Below are positions 32,647-40,194 of a stretch of DNA of 64,000 nucleotides, piece by piece. The position numbers and the translations under genes were made by a program. This DNA is from GCA-2683135 sp964507445 (lineage in GTDB: Bacteria; Planctomycetota; GCA-002687715), in contig CAZDQF010000014.1 in NCBI GenBank assembly GCA_964507445.1, positions 1 to 64,000 on the forward strand, read 5' to 3'. Every line of letters starts with the position of its first letter. The first letter of the stretch is position 1. The notes beneath the pieces were generated by a model. That model was not told the origin of the DNA, searched no databases, and saw only the letters and a list, made by a program, of their open reading frames with translations.

Positions 32647-32926
32647 TCCGAATTCCTACCGCGTCGTCAAGCGTCCCCTGCTCACCGAGAAGAACATGCA
32701 CCGGGCGGAGGCCAGGAACGAGTACTCCTTCGAGGTCGCCCTCAGCGCCAACAAGGTGCAGATCGGGCAGGCGATCCAGGACCTGTACGACGTCAAGGTC
32801 GTGCGGGTGAACACCATGGTGAAGACGGGTCTTCAGCGCCGGTACGGCTGGAACTGGACCAAGGGCCCGGACACCAAGAAGGCGATCGTCAAGCTCGCCG
32901 AGGGCTACAAGATCGACCTGCTCTAA
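32639..32926 (+). CDS. rplW: 50S ribosomal protein L23
   Basis: L23 sits at the tunnel exit and is the docking site for trigger factor and SRP. The 95 residues match: YRVVKRPLLTEKNMHRAEARNEYSFEVALSANKVQIGQAIQDLYDVKVVRVNTM, then the basic loop ending KGPDTKKAIVKLAEGYKIDLL. The start is GTG at 32639, overlapping the end of rplD by 8 bp, which implies translational coupling. Confidence 0.96.
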   Translation: MPDPNSYRVVKRPLLTEKNMHRAEARNEYSFEVALSANKVQIGQAIQDLYDVKVVRVNTMVKTGLQRRYGWNWTKGPDTKKAIVKLAEGYKIDLL

Positions 32927-32948
32927 GGGGCAGGGCTGAGGACACGTC

Positions 32949-33782
32949 ATGGCCATTCGCAGATTCAAACCGACATCCCCGGGACGCCGTCGCGGCTCGG
33001 TGCTGATCTTCAAGGAGGAGATCACGCACACCGCGCCGGAGAAGTCCCTGTTGGAGCCGCTGACCAAGTCCGGCGGCCGCAACAACAAGGGACGCATGAC
33101 GTCGCGCCATCGTGGCGGCGGCGCCAAGAGGGCGTACCGGAAGATCGACTTCAAGCGCAACAAGGACGGCGTGCCCGCCACGGTGTTCAGCGTCGAGTAC
33201 GACCCCAACCGGTCGGCCAACATCGCCTTGCTGCACTACGCCGACGGCGAGAAGCGCTACATCATCGCGCCTCAGGGGCTCCGTCCGGGCATGGAGGTGG
33301 TCTCGGGACGGAACGTGGAGCCCACCGTGGGCAACGCCATGCCGGTCTCGGACATCCCGCTCGGCATGGAGGTCCACAACGTCGAGATGAAGCCGGGCCG
33401 CGGCGGACAGATCGTGCGCTCCGCCGGCATGAGCGCCCGCGTCATGGCGAAGGAGGGGCGCTACGCCACGGTGCTGCTGCCCTCTGGTGAGATGCGGCGC
33501 ATCCTCATGACCTGCCGCGCCACCCTCGGCAAGGTCGGCAACGCGGACCACCAGCACGTCCGCATCGGCAAGGCCGGACGCAACCGGCACCTGGGCAAGC
33601 GCCCGCACGTGCGCGGCTCCGCCATGAACCCCATCGCTCACCCCATGGGTGGTGGTGAGGGGCGCCGCGCCGGTGGCCGTCACCCGACGAGTCCGTGGGG
33701 CAAGCCCGCCAAGGGCGGCCGCACGCGCCGCAGGAAGAACCCGACGAACAAGTTCATCGTCCGCAGACGGAAGAAGAGGTAG
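32949..33782 (+). CDS. rplB: 50S ribosomal protein L2
   Basis: L2 is needed for subunit association and peptidyl-transferase activity. The 277 residues carry RFKPTSPGRRRGSV, GRNNKGRMTSRHRGGGAKRAYRKIDFKRNKDG, the OB and SH3-like blocks (VEYDPNRSANIALLHYADGEKRYI; NVEMKPGRGGQIVRSAG) and the C-terminal active-site loop MNPIAHPMGGGEGRRAGGRHPTSPWG, which retains the conserved histidine. It is followed 6 bp later by rpsS. Confidence 0.98.
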   Translation: MAIRRFKPTSPGRRRGSVLIFKEEITHTAPEKSLLEPLTKSGGRNNKGRMTSRHRGGGAKRAYRKIDFKRNKDGVPATVFSVEYDPNRSANIALLHYADGEKRYIIAPQGLRPGMEVVSGRNVEPTVGNAMPVSDIPLGMEVHNVEMKPGRGGQIVRSAGMSARVMAKEGRYATVLLPSGEMRRILMTCRATLGKVGNADHQHVRIGKAGRNRHLGKRPHVRGSAMNPIAHPMGGGEGRRAGGRHPTSPWGKPAKGGRTRRRKNPTNKFIVRRRKKR

Positions 33783-33788
33783 GCGCGA

Positions 33789-34058
33789 ATGAGTCGTTCG
33801 ACCAAGAAGGGCCCCCACGTCGACGAGAAGCTGCTCCTGAAGACCGTGCGTCAGAAGGAGCAGGGCTCCAACGACGGGATCAAGACGTGGTCCCGGTCCT
33901 GCACGATCATCCCAGACTTCGTCGGGCACACGTATCTCGTGCACAACGGCAAGCAGTTTGTCCGCGTGTTCGTGACGGAAGAGATGGTGGGGCACAAGCT
34001 CGGTGAGTTCGCCCCTACCCGCAACTACCGCGGACACGGCTCGGCCAAGAGTCGGTAG
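33789..34058 (+). CDS. rpsS: 30S ribosomal protein S19
   Basis: S19 pairs with S13 in the 30S head near the A-site tRNA. The 89 residues are canonical: MSRSTKKGPHVDEKLLLKTV, KTWSRSCTIIPDFVGHTYLVHNGKQFVRVFVTEEMVGHKLGEFAPTRNYRGHG. It lies between rplB and rplV, as in nearly all bacteria. Confidence 0.97.
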   Translation: MSRSTKKGPHVDEKLLLKTVRQKEQGSNDGIKTWSRSCTIIPDFVGHTYLVHNGKQFVRVFVTEEMVGHKLGEFAPTRNYRGHGSAKSR

Positions 34059-34079
34059 CGCAGCGTCAGAGGCACATCC

Positions 34080-34547
34080 ATGGCTGATGAGAAGCAGGAA
34101 TTCAGGGCGATCCATCGCTACGCCCCCATGAGCGCGCGCAAGACGCGGCCCGTGGCGGATCTGGTCCGCGGACTGGACGTGAACGCGGCGTTGGAGGAGC
34201 TGGAGTATGTGCACCGCCGCGCCGGACCCATGGTCCTCAAGGTGATCCGCTCGGCCGTGGCCAACGCCGGTCAGGTGGGGGGCGTCGAGGCCAGCCAGCT
34301 GTTCGTCAAGGCCGCGCGCGTCAACGAGGGACCGCTCAAGCAAGGGCGCTTGCGCTGGCGCCCCGCTCCCATGGGGCGGGCCCAGCCTATCCGTAAGCGC
34401 ACGTGTCACATCGAGGTGGTGCTCGGCGTCCACGCCGCCGCCCCGATGCGGCGTCGCAAGCAGACCGAAGAGGCGGCCGCGCCGGCAGCCGCCGAGGCGG
34501 CAGCGGAGAACCCGCAGGCCTCTGGCGAGAGCAAGGGAGAAGAGTAG
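34080..34547 (+). CDS. rplV: 50S ribosomal protein L22 with acidic Ala/Glu-rich C-terminal tail
   Basis: L22 lines the exit tunnel with its long beta-hairpin. The core is recognisable (FRAIHRYAPMSARKTRPVADLVRGLDV, AGPMVLKVIRSAVANAGQ, KQGRLRWRPAPMGRAQPIRKRTCHIEVVL). After the core (about residue 118) come about 35 extra residues, mostly Ala, Glu and Gly. Most L22 proteins stop near residue 110-115. The tail resembles in composition the Ala/Glu-rich repeat at the start of nusG. It ends 2 bp before the rpsC ATG. Confidence 0.95.
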   Translation: MADEKQEFRAIHRYAPMSARKTRPVADLVRGLDVNAALEELEYVHRRAGPMVLKVIRSAVANAGQVGGVEASQLFVKAARVNEGPLKQGRLRWRPAPMGRAQPIRKRTCHIEVVLGVHAAAPMRRRKQTEEAAAPAAAEAAAENPQASGESKGEE

Positions 34548-34549
34548 AC

Positions 34550-35260
34550 ATGGGGCAGAAGATTCATCCCCTCGGCTTCCGCATCGGCGTTCGTGAGCGC
34601 TGGCGGTCTCGTTGGAACGCGTCCAAGAAGGACTTCCCGGCGCTGCTGAAGGAAGACCAGGACCTGAGGAAGTACATCAAGAATAACTACTTCTTCGCTG
34701 GCATCCCCAAGGTGGAGGTGGAGCGAACCACCGACGCGGTGACCCTGATCATCCACACGGCTCGTCCCGGCATCCTGATCGGCCGCAAGGGCAAGAAGCT
34801 GGAGGAGATCCAGGTGGAGTTGCAGAAGATCGTCAACTCCCCGGACCGGGCCGTCCGTGTCCAGATCGCCGAGATCAACCGACCGGAGCTGGACGGACAG
34901 CTGGTCGCCGAGAGCGTGCGTGAATCCCTGGAGAAGCGCCAGGCGTTCCGCCGCGTGATCAAGAAGACCCTGCAGACGACGACGAACGCAGGGGCCAAGG
35001 GCATCAAGGTGATGCTCTCCGGGCGGCTCGGTGGAGCTGAGATGTCCCGCACCGAGGTCAAGAGCGAGGGGTCCATCCCCTTGCAGACCCTGGACGCGGA
35101 CGTGAGCTACGGGTTCACGGAAGCCAAGACCTCCACCGGTCACATTGGCGTGAAGTGCTGGATCTACCGTGGGAAGTACGGCGAGTCGCGCCGCCTCGGG
35201 GGAGGGACGGGCGAGCTTCGCCCCCGTCGTCCCCGTCGCACGCAGTTCGACCGGTCCTGA
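34550..35260 (+). CDS. rpsC: 30S ribosomal protein S3
   Basis: S3 forms part of the mRNA entry channel and helicase site. The 236 residues show MGQKIHPLGFRIGVRERWRSRW, the KH-domain core (RPGILIGRKGKKLEEIQVELQKI) and the C-terminal domain (GAKGIKVMLSGRLGGAEMSRTE, DVSYGFTEAKTSTGHIGVKCWIYRG). The start is the ATG giving MGQKIHP. A longer upstream frame overlaps rplV and is rejected. rplP follows after 15 bp. Confidence 0.97.
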   Translation: MGQKIHPLGFRIGVRERWRSRWNASKKDFPALLKEDQDLRKYIKNNYFFAGIPKVEVERTTDAVTLIIHTARPGILIGRKGKKLEEIQVELQKIVNSPDRAVRVQIAEINRPELDGQLVAESVRESLEKRQAFRRVIKKTLQTTTNAGAKGIKVMLSGRLGGAEMSRTEVKSEGSIPLQTLDADVSYGFTEAKTSTGHIGVKCWIYRGKYGESRRLGGGTGELRPRRPRRTQFDRS

Positions 35261-35275
35261 GTCGGGAGTCTGACC

Positions 35276-35695
35276 ATGGCGATGATGCCGAAACGGGTCA
35301 AGTACAGGAAGAAGCAGCGCGGCCGCATCAAGGGCGACGCCAGCCGGGGCAACTCCGTGGCCTTCGGCGAGTTCGGCCTGCAGACCCTCGAGCCTGGCCG
35401 CATCACCGCGCGCCAGATCGAGGCGGGCCGAATCGGTTCTTCCCACTACCTGAAGGGCGAGGGCCGGATCTGGATCCGGATCTTCCCGCACAAGTCCGTG
35501 ACCTCCACCCCCGCCGAGACCCGCATGGGTAAGGGTAAGGGCGAGATCGATTACTGGTGCGCCGTCGTTCGGCCCGGGACGATCCTCTACGAGATCGGCG
35601 GGGTGCCGGAGGATGTCGCGAAGACCGCGTTGTTGCGCACCGCGCACAAGCTGCCGGTTCGGTGCCGGTTCGTCCGCCGCCGCCACAAGGTGTAG
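35276..35695 (+). CDS. rplP: 50S ribosomal protein L16
   Basis: L16 helps position A-site tRNA in the 50S subunit. The 139 residues match the family: MMPKRVKYRKKQRGRIKGDASRGNSVAFGEFGLQ, ARQIEAGRI, WIRIFPHKSVTSTPAETRMGKGKGEIDYWCAVVRPGTILYEIGGV, ending AHKLPVRCRFVRR. It is two bases from rpmC. Confidence 0.97.
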   Translation: MAMMPKRVKYRKKQRGRIKGDASRGNSVAFGEFGLQTLEPGRITARQIEAGRIGSSHYLKGEGRIWIRIFPHKSVTSTPAETRMGKGKGEIDYWCAVVRPGTILYEIGGVPEDVAKTALLRTAHKLPVRCRFVRRRHKV

Positions 35696-35697
35696 CC

Positions 35698-35901
35698 ATG
35701 AAGATCGAGGAAGTGAGAGCGTTGGATGACGGTGACCTCGATGTCCAGTTGGAGAAGTGCCGCAAGGAGCTCTTCAACCTGCGCGTGAAGGCCGCCACCG
35801 AGAGCATCGACAACCCCCGCGAGATCCGCGGTCTCCGTCGTGACGTCGCGCGGCTGCTCACGGAGCAGCGTCGTCGGCAAATGGAGGGGAGCCAGTCATG
35901 A
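35698..35901 (+). CDS. rpmC: 50S ribosomal protein L29
   Basis: This is a small protein at the tunnel exit near L23. The 67 residues form the usual two-helix hairpin: MKIEEVRALDDGDLDVQLEKCRKELFNLRVKAATESIDNPREIRGLRRDVARLLT. I start at the ATG at 35698; the frame is open further upstream through rplP but only this start gives the family length. The last 4 bases overlap rpsQ (ATGA). Confidence 0.95.
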   Translation: MKIEEVRALDDGDLDVQLEKCRKELFNLRVKAATESIDNPREIRGLRRDVARLLTEQRRRQMEGSQS

Positions 35902-36206
35902 GTGAAGGCGCCAAGAGAACAGAACGCCGGACGGTCGTCGGTGTGGTGACCAGCGACAAGGGCGACAAGTGCATCACCGTCTCCGTGGACCGGAAGGTGC
36001 TGCACCCGCGCTTCAAGAAGTACGTGAAGCGCCGCTCCACCTACCACGCCCACGACGAGAACAACGAGGCCCACCTGGGGGACCGCGTGTCCATCGCCAG
36101 CTGCCGTCCGTTGAGCAAGACCAAGACCTTCCGCCTGGTGGAAGTCCTGGAGAAATCCCGTCTTCGTCAGGCCGCTTCAGCGGGCGACTCGAAGTCGGAG
36201 GGCTGA
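35898..36206 (+). CDS. rpsQ: 30S ribosomal protein S17
   Basis: S17 is a primary 16S rRNA-binding protein with an OB fold. The 102 residues contain RRTVVGVVTSDKGDKCITVSVDRKVLHPRFKKYVKR, YHAHDENNEAHLGDRVSIASCRPLSKTKTFRLVEVL, with a short Ser/Ala-rich tail beyond the normal end. It is coupled to rpmC through an ATGA overlap, and rplN follows after 3 bp. Confidence 0.97.
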   Translation: MSEGAKRTERRTVVGVVTSDKGDKCITVSVDRKVLHPRFKKYVKRRSTYHAHDENNEAHLGDRVSIASCRPLSKTKTFRLVEVLEKSRLRQAASAGDSKSEG

Positions 36207-36209
36207 TCC

Positions 36210-36578
36210 ATGATTCAAATGCAGACGCGGCTCCGAGTCGCAGACAACACGGGGGCGAAGGACGTCCAGTGCATCAAGGTGCTGGGCGGCTCCAAGCGCC
36301 GTTACGCCTCCATCGGCGATGTCGTTGTAGGGTCCGTGAAGAAGGCGCTCCCCGGCGGCGGCGTCAAGCAGGGGGATGTGGTCAAGGGCGTGATCGTCCG
36401 GACCAAGAAGCCCGTGCGTCGTGAAGACGGCAGCTACGTCCGCTTCGACAGCAACGCCATCGTGCTCCTGGACGCCAACGGCGAGCCCCGGGGGACGCGC
36501 ATCTTCGGCGCGGTGGCTCGTGAGCTCAGAGCCAAGAACTTCATGAAGATTGTTTCGCTCGCATCGGAGGTGGTGTGA
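36210..36578 (+). CDS. rplN: 50S ribosomal protein L14
   Basis: L14 lies at the subunit interface and contacts 16S helix 14. The 122 residues are canonical: MIQMQTRLRVADNTGAKDVQCIKVLGGSKRRYASIGD, VVKGVIVRTKKPVRREDGSYVRFDSNAIVLLD, GTRIFGAVARELR, ending MKIVSLASEVV. Its TGA stop overlaps the rplX ATG by one base. Confidence 0.98.
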   Translation: MIQMQTRLRVADNTGAKDVQCIKVLGGSKRRYASIGDVVVGSVKKALPGGGVKQGDVVKGVIVRTKKPVRREDGSYVRFDSNAIVLLDANGEPRGTRIFGAVARELRAKNFMKIVSLASEVV

Positions 36579-36961
36579 TGGGCCTCGCGCGGATCAAGGT
36601 AAACGACGAAGTGGTGGTCATCCGCGGCACCGACAAGGGCAAGCGCGGACGGGTCCTCCGGGTGTTGCGGTCCAAGAACCGTGTCCTGGTGGAGGGCCTG
36701 AACATCTGCATCCGCCACCTCAAGCGCAACCCTCGCAACCCGCAGGAGGGTGGACGGCAGGAGCGCCCTGCGCCCATCCATATCTCGAACGTCATGCCCT
36801 GGTCGGACGCCGACGGGAAGGGCGTGCGCGCCCGCTCGGCCGGTGAGGGAACAGACAAGCACCGCGTCAGCCCCAGCGGGAGCATCCTCACGGCCGCCGG
36901 CAAGGCCAAGGAGAAGAAGGCCCAGCGTCGTGAGACCAAGACCAACAAGGATCAGGAGTAG
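36578..36961 (+). CDS. rplX: 50S ribosomal protein L24
   Basis: L24 is an assembly initiator with a KOW domain near the tunnel exit. The 127 residues begin MGLARIKVNDEVVVIRGTDKGKRGRVLRVLRSKNRVLVEGLNI and carry RHLKRNPRNPQEGGRQERPAPIHISNVM, followed by a basic Lys/Arg-rich tail somewhat longer than usual. I use the ATG at 36578 rather than the in-frame GTG just before it; GGAGG lies 6 nt upstream of the ATG. Confidence 0.95.
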   Translation: MGLARIKVNDEVVVIRGTDKGKRGRVLRVLRSKNRVLVEGLNICIRHLKRNPRNPQEGGRQERPAPIHISNVMPWSDADGKGVRARSAGEGTDKHRVSPSGSILTAAGKAKEKKAQRRETKTNKDQE

Positions 36962-36993
36962 GGCGGCGCGCCCTGCTGGAGAGGTAGTGATCG

Positions 36994-37566
36994 ATGACTG
37001 AAACAGCCGTCGAACAGGTGGCTCGCCCGAGACTCCTCGAGAAGTACGAGAAGGACATCCGAGGCGCGCTGAAAGAGAAGTTCGGGCTCCCGAACGTCCA
37101 CCAGATCCCGCGACTCCGCAAGATCGTGGTCAACATGGGGGTGGGCGAGGCCATCGAGAACAAGAAGCGTCTCGACGCGGCCATGGAAGACCTGGCGATC
37201 ATCGCGGGGCAGCGGCCGAAGATGTGCCGCGCCAAGCGTTCGGTGGCCGGCTTCAAGCTGCGTGAGGAGATGCCCATCGGCTGCAAGGTGACCCTGCGCG
37301 GCTACAGGATGTACGAGTTCCTCGACCGCCTGATCAGCATCGCCGTGCCTCGTATTCGTGACTTCCGCGGCATCAAGCGCAAGTCGTTTGACGGCCGCGG
37401 CAACTTCTCCATGGGACTGTCCGAGCAGGTCGTGTTCCCGGAGATCAACTTGGACAAGGTGGAGTGGGTCCAGGGCATGGACATCACCATGGTGATCAGC
37501 GGAGGCAGCGACGAGATGTCGCTGGAGATGCTCACTCAAATCGGCGTGCCGTTCACGAGAGACTAG
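36994..37566 (+). CDS. rplE: 50S ribosomal protein L5
   Basis: L5 binds 5S rRNA in the central protuberance and contacts P-site tRNA. The 190 residues include RPRLLEKYEKDIRGALKEKFGLPNVHQIPRLRKIVVNMGVGEA, AIIAGQRPKMCRAKRSVAGFKLREEMPIGCKVTLRG, and a C-terminal RIRDFRGIKRKSFDGRGNFSMGLSEQVVFPEI. GGAG is found upstream of the ATG. Confidence 0.97.
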   Translation: MTETAVEQVARPRLLEKYEKDIRGALKEKFGLPNVHQIPRLRKIVVNMGVGEAIENKKRLDAAMEDLAIIAGQRPKMCRAKRSVAGFKLREEMPIGCKVTLRGYRMYEFLDRLISIAVPRIRDFRGIKRKSFDGRGNFSMGLSEQVVFPEINLDKVEWVQGMDITMVISGGSDEMSLEMLTQIGVPFTRD

Positions 37567-37568
37567 CC

Positions 37569-37757
37569 ATGGCGACCAAGGCGCAATACAACAAGACATT
37601 CCAGAAGAAGCCCAAGTTCAGCGTGCGGCTCCGTCGCCGCTGCACCTTGTGCGGCCGTCCTCGTGCCGTGTATCGCAAGTTCGGCATCTGCCGCATCTGT
37701 TTCCGGAGCCTCTCCCATCGCGGTGAGATCCCCGGCGTACGCAAGGCCAGCTGGTAG
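37569..37757 (+). CDS. rpsN: 30S ribosomal protein S14, zinc-binding type Z
   Basis: S14 completes the 30S head. This 62-residue form is the short zinc-ribbon type, with Cys25-x2-Cys28 and Cys41-x2-Cys44 (CTLCGRPRAVYRKFGICRIC) and the family ending GEIPGVRKASW. It sits in the standard spc-operon position, two bases after the rplE stop. The frame is open further upstream inside rplE, but the ATG at 37569 gives the family length. Confidence 0.97.
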   Translation: MATKAQYNKTFQKKPKFSVRLRRRCTLCGRPRAVYRKFGICRICFRSLSHRGEIPGVRKASW

Positions 37758-37772
37758 GGGAGGATTGACGCA

Positions 37773-38171
37773 ATGAGCATGACCGACCCGATCGCCGATC
37801 TCCTCACGCGCATCCGCAACGCGAACACGATCCGGATGCCGCACACCGACGTCCCGGCCTCCCGACTGAAGCGGGGCATCGTCGAGGTGCTCAAGCAGCA
37901 GGGGTACATCCTTGACTACCGCGTCATCGAAGACGGTGTCCAGGGCACGCTACGGGTGTTCCTGAAGTACGGGCCCGATGGTGAGTTCATCATCAACAGC
38001 ATCCAGCGGGTCAGTAAGCCGGGTCGCCGGGTCTATCAGGGGGTGGATGGAATCCCCGAAGTCCTGCACGGCCTCGGAATCTCGATTCTCAGTACAAGCA
38101 AGGGGGTCCTCAGCGACGGCGACGCGCGCACTCAGCGCGTCGGCGGCGAGATCCTCGCGGAGGTGTGGTAG
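37773..38171 (+). CDS. rpsH: 30S ribosomal protein S8
   Basis: S8 is a primary 16S rRNA binder and, in E. coli, the repressor of the spc operon. The 132 residues show MTDPIADLLTRIRNANTIRMPHTDVPASRLKRGIVEVLKQQGYI, LKYGPDGEFIINSIQRVSKPGRRVYQ, and the C-terminal SILSTSKGVLSDGDARTQRVGGEILAEVW, with the conserved STSKG and GGEI motifs. Confidence 0.97.
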   Translation: MSMTDPIADLLTRIRNANTIRMPHTDVPASRLKRGIVEVLKQQGYILDYRVIEDGVQGTLRVFLKYGPDGEFIINSIQRVSKPGRRVYQGVDGIPEVLHGLGISILSTSKGVLSDGDARTQRVGGEILAEVW

Positions 38172-38174
38172 CAG

Positions 38175-38720
38175 ATGTCGCGCATCGGCAAGCAACCAGT
38201 GACGCTCCCCAGCGGGGTGACGGCTACCGTCTCGGGCTACGCCATCAAGGTGAAGGGGCCCAAGGGTGAGCTGGAGCAGTCGTTCCAGCCTGACATCACC
38301 GTCGAGGTGGGGGACAACGAAGTCAACGTGTCCCGATCGACAGACCAGAAGCAGCATCGTGCCCTCCACGGTCTGTATCGCTCCCTGATCCAGAACATGG
38401 TCACGGGTGTGTCCACGGGATTCACCCGATCTCTGCAGATCGAAGGTGTGGGCTACACCGCCAAGGCCAGCGGCTCCAAGATCACTCTCAACGTGGGCTT
38501 CAACGCTCCCGTGGAGATGGATGCCCCGGCCGGGGTGGAGGTGGCGACACCCAAGAACACGCAGATCGAAATCACCGGCTCGGACAAGCAGGCGGTGGGT
38601 CAGTTCGCCGCCAACATCAGGCGTGTGCGTCCTCCGGAGCCCTACAAGGGCAAGGGGATTCGCTACGTGGGTGAACAGGTGCGGCGCAAGGCGGGCAAGG
38701 CCATCGGCGGCAAGGCCTAA
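38175..38720 (+). CDS. rplF: 50S ribosomal protein L6
   Basis: L6 lies near the sarcin-ricin loop and the elongation-factor site. The 181 residues are typical: MSRIGKQPVTLPSGVTATVSGYAIKVKGPKGELEQSF, HGLYRSLIQNMVTGVSTGFTRSLQIEGVGYTAK, and the C-terminal signature VGQFAANIRRVRPPEPYKGKGIRYVGE. It starts 3 bp after rpsH. Confidence 0.97.
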   Translation: MSRIGKQPVTLPSGVTATVSGYAIKVKGPKGELEQSFQPDITVEVGDNEVNVSRSTDQKQHRALHGLYRSLIQNMVTGVSTGFTRSLQIEGVGYTAKASGSKITLNVGFNAPVEMDAPAGVEVATPKNTQIEITGSDKQAVGQFAANIRRVRPPEPYKGKGIRYVGEQVRRKAGKAIGGKA

Positions 38721-38737
38721 AGGACGAGAATCGACTC

Positions 38738-39112
38738 ATGGCACAGATGAGCTCAAAGCTGAAGGCAAAGCGGCGCCTACGTCGCAAGCGTCATGTCCGG
38801 CACCACGTGTCCGGGACCCCTGCCCGTCCCCGAATGAGTGTGTACCGGAGCGTGGCGCACATCTACGTACAGTTGATCGACGACGAGGGCGGCAACACGA
38901 TCTGCGCTGCCAGCACCATGGACAAGGAGGTCCGCGACTCGCTGTCCACCAAGGGCAACTGCGACGCGGCCAAGGCCGTGGGCGCGAAGCTGGCCGAGCG
39001 GGCGCAAGCCGCCGGTTTGAAGAGCGTCGTCTTCGATCGCAACGGCTTCAAGTACCACGGTCGGGTCAAGGCCCTGGCCGACGCTGCCCGCGAAGGCGGG
39101 CTGGAGTTCTGA
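38738..39112 (+). CDS. rplR: 50S ribosomal protein L18
   Basis: L18 binds 5S rRNA. The 124 residues contain RRLRRKRHVRHHVSGTPARPRMSVYRSVAHIYVQLIDDEGGNTICAASTMDKEVR, AAKAVGAKLAERAQAAGLKSVVFDRNGFKYHGRVKALADAAREGGLEF. This is a close full-length match to the family. rpsE begins one base after the stop. Confidence 0.97.
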   Translation: MAQMSSKLKAKRRLRRKRHVRHHVSGTPARPRMSVYRSVAHIYVQLIDDEGGNTICAASTMDKEVRDSLSTKGNCDAAKAVGAKLAERAQAAGLKSVVFDRNGFKYHGRVKALADAAREGGLEF

Positions 39113-39113
39113 C

Positions 39114-39644
39114 ATGGCGAGACCTGGTGGACGACAGGGAGGTGGGGCTCGAGGTCGTGGTGACGGCCCCCGTGACGACGGGCTCGTTGAGAACGTCGTC
39201 AAGATCAATCGTTGTGCCAAGGTGATGAAGGGCGGACGCCGGTTCTCCTTCTCGGCCCTGGTGGTGGTCGGCGACGGCGCGGGCAAGGTCGGTGTCGGAT
39301 TCGGCAAGGCCAACGATGTGCCGACGTCCGTGGAGAAGGGCGTGAAGGAGGCCAGGAAGAACCTGGTGCCCATCGCCCTGAGCGGTCGCACCCTGCCGCA
39401 CGCGGTGAAGGCGCGGTTCGGCGCCGCCAAGGTGGTCATGCTGCCGGCGCCTCCGGGAACCGGCGTGATCGCGGGCGCCACCATGCGCGCGGTGCTGGTG
39501 GCTGCCGGAGTGCAGGACGTGCTCACCAAGTGCCTCGGGTCACCGAACCCGGTGAACCTCGTCAAGGCCACCATGTGCGGCCTCGAACAGCTAAGGACCA
39601 GGGAGCAGGTGCAGCAGCTCCGTGGTGTGGAAATCCCCGGGTAG
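39114..39644 (+). CDS. rpsE: 30S ribosomal protein S5
   Basis: S5 contributes to mRNA unwinding and decoding fidelity. The 176 residues have a Gly/Arg-rich N-terminal tail (RPGGRQGGGARGRGDG). The double-stranded-RNA-binding core follows (VVKINRCAKVMKGGRRFSFSALVVVGDGAGKVGVGFGKANDVP), then the conserved PAPPGTGVIAGATMRAVLVAAGVQDVLTKCLGS. Normally rpmD (L30) follows, but here a 103-bp structured gap leads to rplO. Confidence 0.97.
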   Translation: MARPGGRQGGGARGRGDGPRDDGLVENVVKINRCAKVMKGGRRFSFSALVVVGDGAGKVGVGFGKANDVPTSVEKGVKEARKNLVPIALSGRTLPHAVKARFGAAKVVMLPAPPGTGVIAGATMRAVLVAAGVQDVLTKCLGSPNPVNLVKATMCGLEQLRTREQVQQLRGVEIPG

Positions 39645-39747
39645 GTTGCGGGGAGGGATAGGACAGGGAGAAACGCGAGTAGGCCTTCGGGCTTGCGTCA
39701 ACACGCGAATCCGGACCGTCGGGTCCGGGGCATGAGCGAGCGAAACC
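39645..39747 (+). promoter_or_regulatory. Structured spacer in the rpmD slot between rpsE and rplO
   Basis: There is no ORF for L30. Two hairpins can be drawn: GGCC-TTCG-GGCT around 39682-39693, and CCGGACC (39711-39717) with GGTCCGG (39722-39728) around a GTCG loop. Neither is followed by a T tract. Confidence 0.45.
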
Positions 39748-40194
39748 ATGAACCTCGAGGATCTCAACAACCTGGCGACCCCCCACGCACGGCGCAAGCG
39801 CGTCGGTCGTGGCCGCGGGTCGGGTAGCGGCAAGACCTCCGGACGGGGGCACAAGGGGCAGAAGTCCCGCAGCGGCTACTCCCGCCGATTTGGCCACGAG
39901 GGTGGTCAGATGCCTCTGTTTCGTCGTCTCCCCAAGCGCGGCTTTACCAACGCCCGTTTCAAGGTGGAGTACGCCATCATCAACCTCTCGGCGCTGTGCG
40001 CGTTCGACGCCGGCGCGGAGGTGGATCTGGAGCTGCTGAAGGCCAAGGGGCTTGTGCCGCGGCGTTCACAGCGTCTCAAGATCCTCGCCAACGGTGAGAT
40101 GGACCGAGCCATCACGGTGAAGGCCCATCGGTTCAGCGCCAAGGCGAAGGAGGCCATCACCGGTGCGGGCGGCACCGTGGAGGAACTCGCCTGA
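39748..40194 (+). CDS. rplO: 50S ribosomal protein L15
   Basis: L15 is a late-assembly 50S protein. The 148 residues show the long Gly/Arg-rich extension (HARRKRVGRGRGSGSGKTSGRGHKGQKSRSGYSRRFGHEGGQMPLFRRLPKRGF) and a C-terminal globular domain (LLKAKGLVPRRSQRLKILANGEMDRAITVKAHRFSAKAKEAITGAGG). The stop overlaps the secY ATG by one base, as expected for translational coupling. Confidence 0.96.
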   Translation: MNLEDLNNLATPHARRKRVGRGRGSGSGKTSGRGHKGQKSRSGYSRRFGHEGGQMPLFRRLPKRGFTNARFKVEYAIINLSALCAFDAGAEVDLELLKAKGLVPRRSQRLKILANGEMDRAITVKAHRFSAKAKEAITGAGGTVEELA

